From Phytohabitans maris (lineage in GTDB: Bacteria; Actinomycetota; Actinomycetes; Mycobacteriales; Micromonosporaceae), in the NCBI RefSeq assembly GCF_031085175.1, contig NZ_JAVHUY010000007.1, positions 186,001 through 250,000 on the forward strand: a stretch of 64,000 nucleotides of DNA, given 5' to 3'. The stretch's first letter is position 1. Every line of letters begins with the position of its first letter. The notes under the pieces are model-generated. The model had not been told where the DNA came from. It searched no databases and saw only the letters and a program-made list of their open reading frames with translations. A program made the position numbers and the translations under genes. Below, piece by piece: positions 34,650 to 42,911 of this stretch.

Positions 34650-35810
34650 TCAGGCGTCGGTGGCGGCGATCAGCTTGCCGCTGGTGATGGTGCCGATGGA
34701 GGTTTCGAAGATGCCCACGCCGGTCTCGTCGAAGGTGAAGTTGCCGAGCAGGCCGGCGTGTTTGGTGGACCGGATGGCATCCGCGAGCGGCTTGCCGGTC
34801 GCCAGGTTGCTGTTCTTCAGGGCGGTCAGCATGATCTGCGCGCCGTCGTACGCCTTGGCACCGTGCATTTCGGCGTCCTCACCGTGCATCGCCTTGTACG
34901 CGGCGGCGAACGTGCGGGAGGCGTCGCTGATCTCGTTGCTCAGGTACGGCGAGCTGACGATGGTGCCCTCGGCGTTGGCCGCGCCGGCGGTGTCGATGAA
35001 CACCGGCGTGCCCTGCGGTGCGGCGCCCGCGAACGGCGCCTTGATGCCCAGGTCCCGGGCCTGCTTGACGATCAGTCCCGACTGCACCTCCTCCGCGCCC
35101 ACGAAGATCAGCTGAGGGTTCTTCTGCCGGATGCTGGTCAGCGCGGCGCTGAAGTCCTTCTGGTCGGTGGTCACCGCGTGGTCGGCGACCGGTGTGACAC
35201 CGCGGCTGGACAGAGCCTTGAGGAACGCGTCGTGCTCGCCCTTGCCGTAGGAGCCGTTGTTGGTAATCACCGCGATGCTTTTGATGCCCTTGGTGTCGAC
35301 GATGTACTTGGCGAGGGTCTCGTCGTAGGTGGTGCTGGTCGGTCCGTTGAGGAACAGGAACGGGCTCTTGACCGCGACCAGGCCGGGCGACTGGCCGGAG
35401 GTGATGTTCGGGATCTCCTCCTGCTGCAGGATCGGCGCCATCGCGATGGTCACCGCGCTCTCCGCCGTGCCGAGCATCGCGACGTAGCCCTCGCTGGCGA
35501 TCTTGCGGGCCAGGTTGGTGCCGACCGTCGGGTCACCCTGGTCGTCGAAGACGCCGAGCTCGATCTGCCGGCCGCCGACGCCGCCGGCCTTGTTCCACTC
35601 GTCGACGGCGAGCTTGACGCCCTTGAGCTCCCAAGCTCCGAGTGAGCTGAGCTGTCCACTTTGGGCGTTCACCACAGCGATCTTGATGGGGCCGTCACCG
35701 GACGAGCTCGACTCCTCGTCCTCACCCGGTGCCGAACAGGCGGACAGCGCGATCGTGGCGGCGGCCACAGTGGACAGTATGGCGACACGTCGTCGGGCGA
35801 ACAGGGACAT
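34650..35810 (-). CDS. Leu/Ile/Val-type periplasmic binding lipoprotein
   Basis: A 386-residue type-I solute-binding protein. The signal peptide MSLFARRRVAILSTVAAATIALSAC ends in a lipobox. Family features are IKIAVVNAQSGQLSSLGAWELKGVKLAVDEWN, GYVAMLGTAESAVTIAMAPI, SIAVITNNGSYGKGEHDAFLKAL and AKAYDGAQIMLTAL. Domain and operon context make it the receptor of the Liv-type importer. The ligand is unknown; aromatic or hydroxy acids are common for homologues beside catabolic genes. Confidence 0.92.
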   Translation of the reverse strand: MSLFARRRVAILSTVAAATIALSACSAPGEDEESSSSGDGPIKIAVVNAQSGQLSSLGAWELKGVKLAVDEWNKAGGVGGRQIELGVFDDQGDPTVGTNLARKIASEGYVAMLGTAESAVTIAMAPILQQEEIPNITSGQSPGLVAVKSPFLFLNGPTSTTYDETLAKYIVDTKGIKSIAVITNNGSYGKGEHDAFLKALSSRGVTPVADHAVTTDQKDFSAALTSIRQKNPQLIFVGAEEVQSGLIVKQARDLGIKAPFAGAAPQGTPVFIDTAGAANAEGTIVSSPYLSNEISDASRTFAAAYKAMHGEDAEMHGAKAYDGAQIMLTALKNSNLATGKPLADAIRSTKHAGLLGNFTFDETGVGIFETSIGTITSGKLIAATDA

Positions 35811-35842
35811 GACACATCACCTCGTGGGTTTCGGGGGTGGGT

Positions 35843-37612
35843 TCAGTCGAAGATGCCTTGATAGATGTCCTTGATGTTCCAGTGGCCCGGGGTCGGGACC
35901 GGTTCGTTGACCATCGGAACGTCCAGTACCGCCGGTCGGCGGGCCGCGACGGCCGCCCGCAGCGCGGGTTCGAGGTCTTCGGCGGCGGCGATGGTGTATC
36001 CGTCGGCGCCGCAGGAACGGCCGAAGGCGGCGAAGTCGGGGCTGTACGGCTCGCCGTCGGGGCCGAGGAAGTCGCAGCCGAAGCTGCGGCCGAAGTTGCT
36101 GGCCTGCAGGTCGGAGATGGTGCCGTGGGACCGGTTGTTCATCACGACGAAGATCACCGGTGCGCCCTGCTCCACGGCCATGGGTACGGCCGGCAACTGG
36201 GCGCTCATCCCGCCGTCGCCGACGAGGGCGACGACCGTCCGGTCCGGCTGGGCGATCTGCGCGCCGACCGCGGCGGCCGGGCCGAAGCCCATGGTGGAGG
36301 CACCGCCTGGGGTGATGAAGCGGCCCGGCTCGGGCAGCTCGTAGCACTGGGCGACGCCGTTCTTGTTCCAGCCGACGTCGGTTACCAGGACCGCGTCGGC
36401 CGGCAGAGCTTGGCGCAGGTCGGTCAGGATCCGCTCGGGGCGCAGCGGGAACTGGTCGCTGCGGCCTCGTTCGCGGCTGGCGGTAAACAGGCTGGTCCGC
36501 GCCGCGCGGATCTGTTCGCGCAGATCCGGGCGGTGTACCGGTTCCGGCCGCAGGTCGGGCACGGCGCCGGCGATCGCCTCGACCGCCTGGTTGACGTCCG
36601 CGACCGCGCCGATCTCCACCGGGTAGTTACGGCCGATCTCGGCCGGGTCCAGGTCGATCTGGATCAGCCGGGTGGGCGGGAACCGCCAGGTGTGCCGGCG
36701 GTCCCAGGAGCTGGCGTCGGTCTCGGCGAACCGGGTGGCCAGCGCAAGCACGACATCGGCCTCGCGGGTGTATTCGTTGGTCAGCTCCAGGCCCCAGAAG
36801 CCGGGCATGCCCAACAGCAGCGGGTGCGAGTCGGGCAGCGTGCCCTTGGCCATCAGCGAATGGGCCACCGGGATGTCCAGGTGCTCGACCAGCGCGCGGA
36901 GCGCGGCGACGCCGCTGTCGCGGCGTAGGCCACCGCCGACGTAGACCAGCGGGCGGCGCGCTCCCGCGAGGGCCTCGGCGATCCGCCGCGCCACGCTCTT
37001 GGCCAACGCCGGTGCGGGGGCATCGGCGACCAGTGGGTACGTCGCGGCTGGCGCGGGTCGGGAGAAGTGGTCCATCGGCACGTTGAGCAGCACGGCGCCG
37101 GGGCGTCCGGAGGTGGCGGTCCAGAAGGCGCGCTCGGTGAAGCGGGCCAGGTCGCGCACGTGGTGCACGTTCCAGGCGCGTTTGACGAACGGGCGGAAGA
37201 TGGCCGCCTGGTCGGCGTCGGCGTGCAGGTTCACCTCCTGGTGCGGGTGCCGGCCGTAGAAGTACGACGGGATGTCGCCGGAGATGACCACCATCGGCAC
37301 CGAGTCGAGCGCGGCGGTCAGCACGCCGGTGACCGCGTTGGTCAGGCCAGGCCCCACGTGGGTCAGCAGGACGCCGGGTTTGCCGGTGGTGCGGGCGTAG
37401 CCGTCGGCGGCGTGCGCGGCGGCCTGCTCGTGCCGGCTGATGACGAACTTGATCCGGCTGCGACCAAGCGCGTCCAGCAGCGCGATGTTGGTGTGTCCAC
37501 AGAGGCCGAACACGTACTCCACGCCGTACGACTCCAGCTGTGCGACCATCGCCTGGGCGCCGGTCCGGGCCGGTTCGGTGACCGCCGGTCGGGGGAGTTG
37601 GTCGAGCGTCAT
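35843..37612 (-). CDS. ThDP-dependent enzyme, acetolactate-synthase-like
   Basis: A 589-residue protein with the three domains of the acetolactate synthase/benzoylformate decarboxylase superfamily. The catalytic Glu is in VISRHEQAAAHAADGYAR near residue 60, and the ThDP/Mg motif is VVALVGDGGMSAQLPAVPMA ending FVVMNNRSHGT. The substrate loop does not identify a known member. The ATG overlaps the aldehyde dehydrogenase stop (ATGA at 37609-37612). With that gene it could form or cleave a 2-keto acid and pass an aldehyde on. This is inference. Confidence 0.88.
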   Translation of the reverse strand: MTLDQLPRPAVTEPARTGAQAMVAQLESYGVEYVFGLCGHTNIALLDALGRSRIKFVISRHEQAAAHAADGYARTTGKPGVLLTHVGPGLTNAVTGVLTAALDSVPMVVISGDIPSYFYGRHPHQEVNLHADADQAAIFRPFVKRAWNVHHVRDLARFTERAFWTATSGRPGAVLLNVPMDHFSRPAPAATYPLVADAPAPALAKSVARRIAEALAGARRPLVYVGGGLRRDSGVAALRALVEHLDIPVAHSLMAKGTLPDSHPLLLGMPGFWGLELTNEYTREADVVLALATRFAETDASSWDRRHTWRFPPTRLIQIDLDPAEIGRNYPVEIGAVADVNQAVEAIAGAVPDLRPEPVHRPDLREQIRAARTSLFTASRERGRSDQFPLRPERILTDLRQALPADAVLVTDVGWNKNGVAQCYELPEPGRFITPGGASTMGFGPAAAVGAQIAQPDRTVVALVGDGGMSAQLPAVPMAVEQGAPVIFVVMNNRSHGTISDLQASNFGRSFGCDFLGPDGEPYSPDFAAFGRSCGADGYTIAAAEDLEPALRAAVAARRPAVLDVPMVNEPVPTPGHWNIKDIYQGIFD

Positions 37613-39099
37613 TCCTGTCCTTCCTGACCCGTCCAGAGGGAGATGCCGCGCAGCATCAGCGTCTTGACGACGGTGTAGTCCTCGATCATGAATCGGGGCG
37701 ATTCCCGGCCGAACCCGGAGTCCTTGACCCCGCCGAACGGCACGTGGTCCAACCGGAAGTTGGAGGAGCCGTTCACGACCAGACCACCCACCTGCAGGTC
37801 GCGCCAGGCCGTGACGATGCGGTGGATGTCCGATGTGAACAGTCCGGCCTGTAGCCCGTACCGGCTCTCGTTGCAAGTGGCCAGGACCGCGTCGAAGTCG
37901 TCGTACGGCAGCACGCTTACCAGCGCGCCGAAGACCTCCTCGCGGACCACGGCGGCGTCGGCGGGTGGGGCGGCCACGACCGTCGGCACGACCGTGGCGC
38001 CGTCTCGCTGGCCACCCGTCGTGACGGTAGCGCCGGCGGCGACCGCCTCGGCGGTCCACCGCACGACCCGCTCGGCGGCCGCGTCGTCCACCATGGACCC
38101 GACGTCGGTGGCGGCGTCGAGCGGGTCACCAAGCCGCAACGCGCGTACCGCGTCGGTGAGCGCGGCTACGAACCGCTCGTAGCGGGATCGGTGCACGTAC
38201 ACCCGCTGCACCGAGATGCAGCTCTGGCCCGAGTTGCTGTAACCGGTACGGGCGCACACTTTCGCGGCGTGGTCGATGTCGGCGTCCTCGCACACGATGG
38301 TGGCCGCGTTGCCGCCCAGCTCCAGCACCAGCCGCTTGGCGCCGGCGGCTCGGGCCACCGCGGCGCCGGTGTCGGCGCCGCCGGTGAAGCTGATCACCGC
38401 TACCTCCGGTGCCGCGCACAGCCGCGCACCCATCTCGGCGTCGCCGTGCAGCAGCTGCACCGCCTCCGGCGGCATTCCCGCCTCCAGCAGCAGTGAAACG
38501 AGGGCGGCGGAGGCCGCTGGGGCCTGCGGCGGCGGCTTGACGATCGTGGTATTTCCGGCCGCGAACGAGGCGGCGAGCTTGTGCGCCAGCAGGTTGGCCG
38601 GTGCGTTGAACGGCGTGATCGCGAGCGCGACGCCCGCCGGCGCCCGGTAGGTGAAGGCCGTGTTGCCCACGCCGCGGGCCCAGCCGGCGACCGGCAGCAC
38701 CTCGCCGTTGATCTGGCGGGCCTCGGCGGCCGAGACGGCGAAGGTGTCGGCGACCCGGTCCATCTCGCCGAGGCCGTCCTTGAGTGGCTTGCCCAGCTCC
38801 AACGCGAGCAGGCGGGCGACCTCGGAACGCCGCTCGCCGGCCAGCGCCGCCGCCCGCTCCAGCACCGCGGCCCGGGCTGCTGGGGCGAGCCGGGCGACGG
38901 TGCCGGCAGCACGGCGCGCGTACTCCCGTGCGACATCGATATCCGCATGGTCCGCCTGACGGGCCCGGCTGACCACGGCACGCACCCAGGGGCCGGTGCG
39001 CTCGGACTGCTCCCCCGCCGTGATCCACTCCCCGGCGACCAGGCAGCCGACCTCGCGGACCGGGTCCTGCAATCGGGGCCGAGCTGGACTGTCGAGCAT
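37609..39099 (-). CDS. aldehyde dehydrogenase family protein
   Basis: A 496-residue NAD(P)-dependent dehydrogenase. It has NTTIVKPPPQAP (cofactor), the catalytic Glu in LVLELGGNAATIV, the catalytic Cys in YSNSGQSCISVQRV, and the C-terminal FGGVKDSGFGRESPRFMIEDYT. ATG 39099 follows AGAGGA. It heads a long minus-strand operon (ALDH, ThDP enzyme, Liv importer, EamA) and is divergent from the IclR gene, with paired operators at 39117-39154. Possible substrates are the aldehydes made by the PQQ dehydrogenases or the ThDP enzyme. Confidence 0.92.
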   Translation of the reverse strand: MLDSPARPRLQDPVREVGCLVAGEWITAGEQSERTGPWVRAVVSRARQADHADIDVAREYARRAAGTVARLAPAARAAVLERAAALAGERRSEVARLLALELGKPLKDGLGEMDRVADTFAVSAAEARQINGEVLPVAGWARGVGNTAFTYRAPAGVALAITPFNAPANLLAHKLAASFAAGNTTIVKPPPQAPAASAALVSLLLEAGMPPEAVQLLHGDAEMGARLCAAPEVAVISFTGGADTGAAVARAAGAKRLVLELGGNAATIVCEDADIDHAAKVCARTGYSNSGQSCISVQRVYVHRSRYERFVAALTDAVRALRLGDPLDAATDVGSMVDDAAAERVVRWTAEAVAAGATVTTGGQRDGATVVPTVVAAPPADAAVVREEVFGALVSVLPYDDFDAVLATCNESRYGLQAGLFTSDIHRIVTAWRDLQVGGLVVNGSSNFRLDHVPFGGVKDSGFGRESPRFMIEDYTVVKTLMLRGISLWTGQEGQE

Positions 39100-39116
39100 G
39101 ATCAATCCTCTCCAGT

Positions 39117-39154
39117 GATCCGCTGGACGGTACTTCTGGACCGTTGTGCGGACT
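39117..39154. promoter_or_regulatory. paired operators between ALDH operon and IclR gene
   Basis: GATCCGCTGGACGGTAC (39117-39133) and GGACCGTTGTGCGGACT (39138-39154) start 21 bp apart; the second fits best in reverse orientation. They lie in the divergent region of the IclR gene at 39246, which marks that protein as the likely binder of all five operator pairs. Confidence 0.75.
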
Positions 39155-39245
39155 AGGTGTAACGTACGGGCGGCGAGGCCCGCTGGCAATAGCCGGTTCC
39201 GAAACCGTTACGCGGACGTGAACCCGTCCGGGGAGGCACGAGAAC

Positions 39246-40058
39246 ATGGAGTCCGTGACCAAACACCAAGCACCCACACCGCGGTCGGACGCCGCCGATG
39301 TGTCCGAAGCCGGCGGCGTGCGCAGCGTGCAGCGGGCCATGGACATCCTGTCGCTGCTGACCGACGCCCGGCCGGTGGTGAGCATCCGCGAGATCGTCGA
39401 CGAGACCGGCCTGGCCAAGACCACGGTCATCCGGCTGGTGCAGACGCTCGAGCAGGTCGGCCTGCTGTGGGCCACCGCCAAGGGCTACACCGCCGGTCCC
39501 GGCCTGTGGCGCTGGGCGCACCTGGCTCGCCGGGCCTGGGAGCTGCCGCCGGAGACACAGCAGCTGATGCGCGAGCTGGCCGCCCGCCAGCGGGAGACGG
39601 TCAACCTCTACGTCGCCCGCGACATCTACCGGGTGTGCGTGGCCCAGCAGGAGAGCCCGCAGCCGCTGCGGCACGTGGTGCAGGTCGGCGACGAGTTGCC
39701 GATGTGGGCCGGTGCCTCCTCCAAGGTGCTGCTGCGCGACGCCTCCCCCGCGCTGCTCACCCGGGTGGCGCTCAGTTCCCCGTACGGGGAGTCGCATGTG
39801 GACACCCTGCGCGAGTGGGTCGACGGCGTGCTGAAGACCGGCTACGCCACCAGCGCCGGTGAGCGCGAGCCGGGCCTGTCCGCGGTCGCGGTGCCGGTCA
39901 CCGGCCGTTCCGTGGCTGTGGTCGCGGCGCTGTCGCTCAGCGGCCCGACGATCCGGTTCACCGACGACCGGATCGCCGATTTCATCGACGACCTCAAACG
40001 CGTTGCGGCGCGCATGTCCGAGCGTGGGTTCGACCATCCCCTCGCGAGTCCGGCCTGA
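39246..40058 (+). CDS. IclR-family regulator, probable master regulator of the PQQ/catabolic genes
   Basis: A 270-residue regulator. The winged helix is VQRAMDILSLLTDARPVVSIREIVDETGLAKTTVIRLVQTLEQVGLLW. The effector domain includes ETVNLYVARDIYRVCVAQQE, ELPMWAGASSKVLL and YATSAGEREPGLSAVAVPV. It is divergent from the ALDH operon and followed after 48 bases by the CaiB gene. Its own upstream region carries one of five operator pairs of the same design, so autoregulation and a wider regulon are likely. Activator or repressor cannot be told. Confidence 0.9.
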   Translation: MESVTKHQAPTPRSDAADVSEAGGVRSVQRAMDILSLLTDARPVVSIREIVDETGLAKTTVIRLVQTLEQVGLLWATAKGYTAGPGLWRWAHLARRAWELPPETQQLMRELAARQRETVNLYVARDIYRVCVAQQESPQPLRHVVQVGDELPMWAGASSKVLLRDASPALLTRVALSSPYGESHVDTLREWVDGVLKTGYATSAGEREPGLSAVAVPVTGRSVAVVAALSLSGPTIRFTDDRIADFIDDLKRVAARMSERGFDHPLASPA

Positions 40059-40106
40059 CCGGCCGGTCCGGATGCCTGTCCGCGGCGCCCACGAAGGAGT
40101 ACGCGA

Positions 40107-41282
40107 ATGCCTGACCGACCGCTCAGCGGTGTCCGGGTCCTCGACCTGACCAACGTTCTGGCCGGGCCCTACTGCAGCTACCAGCTGATGCTGCTCGGCG
40201 CCGAGGTGGTCAAGGTCGAGATCCCGGGCCACGGCGACCTCGCGCGACGCCTCGGCCCGGATCCGGAGCTGAACGAGGCAGGCATCGGTGCCTCGTTCCT
40301 GGCCCAGAACGCCGGCAAGAAGTCGGTGGAGCTGGATCTCAAGGACGCCGCCGACCGGGCCCGGTTTCAGCACATGCTGGGCGAGGCGGACGTGCTGCTG
40401 GAGAACTTCCGGGCCGGCACGCTGGCCCGGATGGGCTACGGCTGGGATCGGCTGCGCGAGCTCAACCCGCGGCTGGTCTACTGCGCGATCTCGGGCTTCG
40501 GTCAAAGCGGGCCGATGAGCCAGGCCCCGGCGTACGACCAGATCATCCAGGGCCTGTCCGGGATGATGAGCATCACCGGCACCTCCGACACCGCCCCGCT
40601 GCGGGTCGGGTTTCCGGTCTGTGACTCGGTCGGCGGGCTGGTCGCCGCGCTCTCGATCGCGGCGGCGCTGGCCGGCCGGGCCCGCACCGGGCAAGGCGTC
40701 TTCCTCGACGTGTCCATGTTGGAGGCGTCCCTGTCCGCGATGGGCTGGGCCGTCTCCAACTATCTGGTCAGCGGCGTACCGCCGGAGCCGATGGGCGACC
40801 AGAACGCCACCGCCGCGCCGTCCGGCACGTTCGACGCCGCCGACGGGCCGTTGAACATCGCCGCCAACAAGCAGGAACAGTTCGAGACCCTGTGCCGGCT
40901 GGTCGGTCGGGAGGACCTGATCGGCGACGTCCGGTTTGCCGCCCGCGACGCTCGCAAACGCCACCGCGCCGCGCTGAACGCCGAACTCAACGCGGCACTG
41001 CGCAAGCGGCCAGCAGCCGAGTGGGAGACCGCACTGTCGCGCGCCGGCGTCCCAGCGGCGCGGATCCTGACCGTCCCGGAAGCCGTCGAGCTGGACCAGC
41101 TGGCGCATCGGGGCTTCTTCACCGACCTGCCGTTTCCGGACGGATCGCCCCGGACACTGCGGGTCAGCGGCAACGGCGTGCTCGTCGACGGGCGGCCGCT
41201 GCGCCCGACCAACCCACCACCGCTGCTGGGCCAGCACAACAGCGACCTGCGTCATCCCGCTACCTCCGGAGAAGCCGCATGA
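40107..41282 (+). CDS. CaiB/BaiF-family CoA-transferase
   Basis: A 391-residue type-III CoA-transferase. It begins PLSGVRVLDLTNVLAGPYCSYQLMLLGAEVVKVEIPGHGD. It has SFLAQNAGKKSVELDLKD and the region VLLENFRAGTLARMGYGWDRL with the usual catalytic Asp region earlier than residue 180. GQGVFLDVSMLEASLSAMGW closes the active site. It should move CoA to a carboxylic acid. Its stop overlaps the start of the citryl-CoA-lyase-like gene, so the two probably act in sequence: activation, then C-C cleavage. Confidence 0.92.
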   Translation: MPDRPLSGVRVLDLTNVLAGPYCSYQLMLLGAEVVKVEIPGHGDLARRLGPDPELNEAGIGASFLAQNAGKKSVELDLKDAADRARFQHMLGEADVLLENFRAGTLARMGYGWDRLRELNPRLVYCAISGFGQSGPMSQAPAYDQIIQGLSGMMSITGTSDTAPLRVGFPVCDSVGGLVAALSIAAALAGRARTGQGVFLDVSMLEASLSAMGWAVSNYLVSGVPPEPMGDQNATAAPSGTFDAADGPLNIAANKQEQFETLCRLVGREDLIGDVRFAARDARKRHRAALNAELNAALRKRPAAEWETALSRAGVPAARILTVPEAVELDQLAHRGFFTDLPFPDGSPRTLRVSGNGVLVDGRPLRPTNPPPLLGQHNSDLRHPATSGEAA

Positions 41283-42082
41283 CCACGGTGCAGGACGTAT
41301 CCGACTGGTGGGCCACTGGTGTGTCGCGCGTCGAGCCGGGGGTGATCGAGCTGCGTGGCCGCCCGGTCCAGGAGCTCATCGGCACCACCAGCTTCGCTTC
41401 GACGATCTGGCTGATGCTGCGCGGTGATCTGCCCACCGCCACCCAGGAACGGCTGCTGGAGGCGGCGCTGGTGGCGTCGGTGGACCACGGTCCGCACGCG
41501 CCGTCGATCGCGGCCGCGCGGATCGCCGCGACCTGCGGTGTGGGCCTGAACAACGCGGTGGCGACCGGGGTCAACCTGCTCGGTGACACGCACGGCGGTG
41601 CCGGCCAGCAGTGCCTGGAGCTGCTCGCGGACGTGCTGGCCCGCCAAGCCCGCGGCGACAGCCTGGAGACGGCCGCCACGGCCGCCATCGCGGCCTGGCG
41701 GGACCGTTCCCGGTACCTGCCCGGCTTCGGTCATCGCTTCCACACCGTCGATCCCCGCCGCGAGCCGCTGCTGTCCCTTGTGGACGAGGCGGTGTCGGAG
41801 GGCGCGGTGAAAGGGGACATCCTGCGGGCGGGCCGGGCGGTCGAGGCCGTCCTCAACGAGGGTCGGGCCCGCCCGATCCCGATGAACGTGGACGGTGCCA
41901 CCGCGATCATCTACGGCGAGCTGGGTTTTCCCGCACCACTGGCGCGTGGGCTCTTCGTACTCGGCCGCAGCGTGGGGATCCTCGCGCACGCCTGGGAGGA
42001 AAGCCAGCAGGGCCGGCGAAACAAAGGGCCCATGCCGCCCGGCATCGCACCGACGTTCCTGGGATCCCCGGCTACAGGGTGA
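41279..42082 (+). CDS. citryl-CoA lyase-like protein (citrate synthase superfamily)
   Basis: A 267-residue protein, far shorter than citrate synthase. It corresponds to the C-terminal lyase domain of ATP-citrate lyase and free citryl-CoA lyases. Shared features are LIGTTSFASTIWLMLRGDLPT, the His of LLGDTHGGAGQQCLE, YLPGFGHRFHTVDPRREPLL (second His and CoA-binding) and MNVDGATAIIYGELGFP. It should cleave or form a 3-hydroxyacyl-CoA of the citryl type. Coupled to the CaiB gene (ATGA at 41279-41282) and converging with pqqB by an 11-bp overlap. Substrate unknown. Confidence 0.82.
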   Translation: MTTVQDVSDWWATGVSRVEPGVIELRGRPVQELIGTTSFASTIWLMLRGDLPTATQERLLEAALVASVDHGPHAPSIAAARIAATCGVGLNNAVATGVNLLGDTHGGAGQQCLELLADVLARQARGDSLETAATAAIAAWRDRSRYLPGFGHRFHTVDPRREPLLSLVDEAVSEGAVKGDILRAGRAVEAVLNEGRARPIPMNVDGATAIIYGELGFPAPLARGLFVLGRSVGILAHAWEESQQGRRNKGPMPPGIAPTFLGSPATG

Positions 42083-42911
42083 GGGTGAGGCCGTCCTCGG
42101 CAACGTCCTCGCCTCCTCCGACCGCCAGCGGGTTGGTGTTGTTCAGGTGGGTGTACAGCAGCCGCCGCACCCCGGGCCGGGTCAGCGTCCGGCGCGACAC
42201 GCTCACCGGCAGGTGTCCCATGGCGGTGGCCGAACGGCCCCCGCCGGTGGCCCGGACCATCTCGTCCTCGTCCAGGAAGGTGCCGTCCAGCAGCGCGCAG
42301 TCGGCACCCTCCACAAGAGACGGGTCGAACGCCGGCAGGCAGGGTGCGTAGACGAGCACACCACCGGTACGGGGATCGGTGATCCGGTACGCCACCACCC
42401 AGTCGCCGCCGTCGGCGTCGGCCGCGTACCGCGGTCGCTTGGCGCCAACCACCGTGGCGCACACCCGCAGGCCGCCGTTCAAGTGGATGTCTTCGCCAGG
42501 AGCCAGTGCCTGCCACGACACGTCGGTGTAGGCCGCCAGCGCCCGGCGCAACCCGAGCGGACCGTCCAGCGCGGCGAGCACGGTGGCGCTGGCGTAGACC
42601 GACAGGGCCTCAGCCTCGCGCAGGGTGAGCAGGCCCAGCGCATGGTCCAGCTCGGCGGTGCTCAGCAGGACACCCCGGATCGGGGTGTCGCGTCGCCCCG
42701 GGCCCGGCGCCAACTCCGGCGCGGAGAGGATCTGGGCTCGCAGGTCGGGCGAGGCGTTCAGCAGGTACCACGACCGCTGGTCGCCGCTGATCGCCACGCA
42801 ATCCTGGCTGCGCGCCACGCCCGCGCGCCGGGCCGCCGCACAGCCGTCGCAGGCGCAGTTCCACTGTGGAACGCCGCCGCCCGCGGCGGTGCCGAGCAGC
42901 CGGACTTTCAT
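42072..42911 (-). CDS. pqqB: PqqB, PQQ biosynthesis metallo-hydrolase/hydroxylase
   Basis: A 279-residue metallo-beta-lactamase-fold protein. Its start MKVRLLGTAAGGGVPQWNCACDGC is diagnostic for PqqB, with the structural zinc cysteines. Later parts are SWYLLNASPDLRAQIL, VLLSTAELDHALGLLTLREAE and LLYTHLNNTNPL. PqqB acts on the tyrosine ring of the processed PqqA peptide. Last gene of the pqq operon; its ATG overlaps the pqqDE stop by four bases. Confidence 0.95.
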   Translation of the reverse strand: MKVRLLGTAAGGGVPQWNCACDGCAAARRAGVARSQDCVAISGDQRSWYLLNASPDLRAQILSAPELAPGPGRRDTPIRGVLLSTAELDHALGLLTLREAEALSVYASATVLAALDGPLGLRRALAAYTDVSWQALAPGEDIHLNGGLRVCATVVGAKRPRYAADADGGDWVVAYRITDPRTGGVLVYAPCLPAFDPSLVEGADCALLDGTFLDEDEMVRATGGGRSATAMGHLPVSVSRRTLTRPGVRRLLYTHLNNTNPLAVGGGEDVAEDGLTLTL

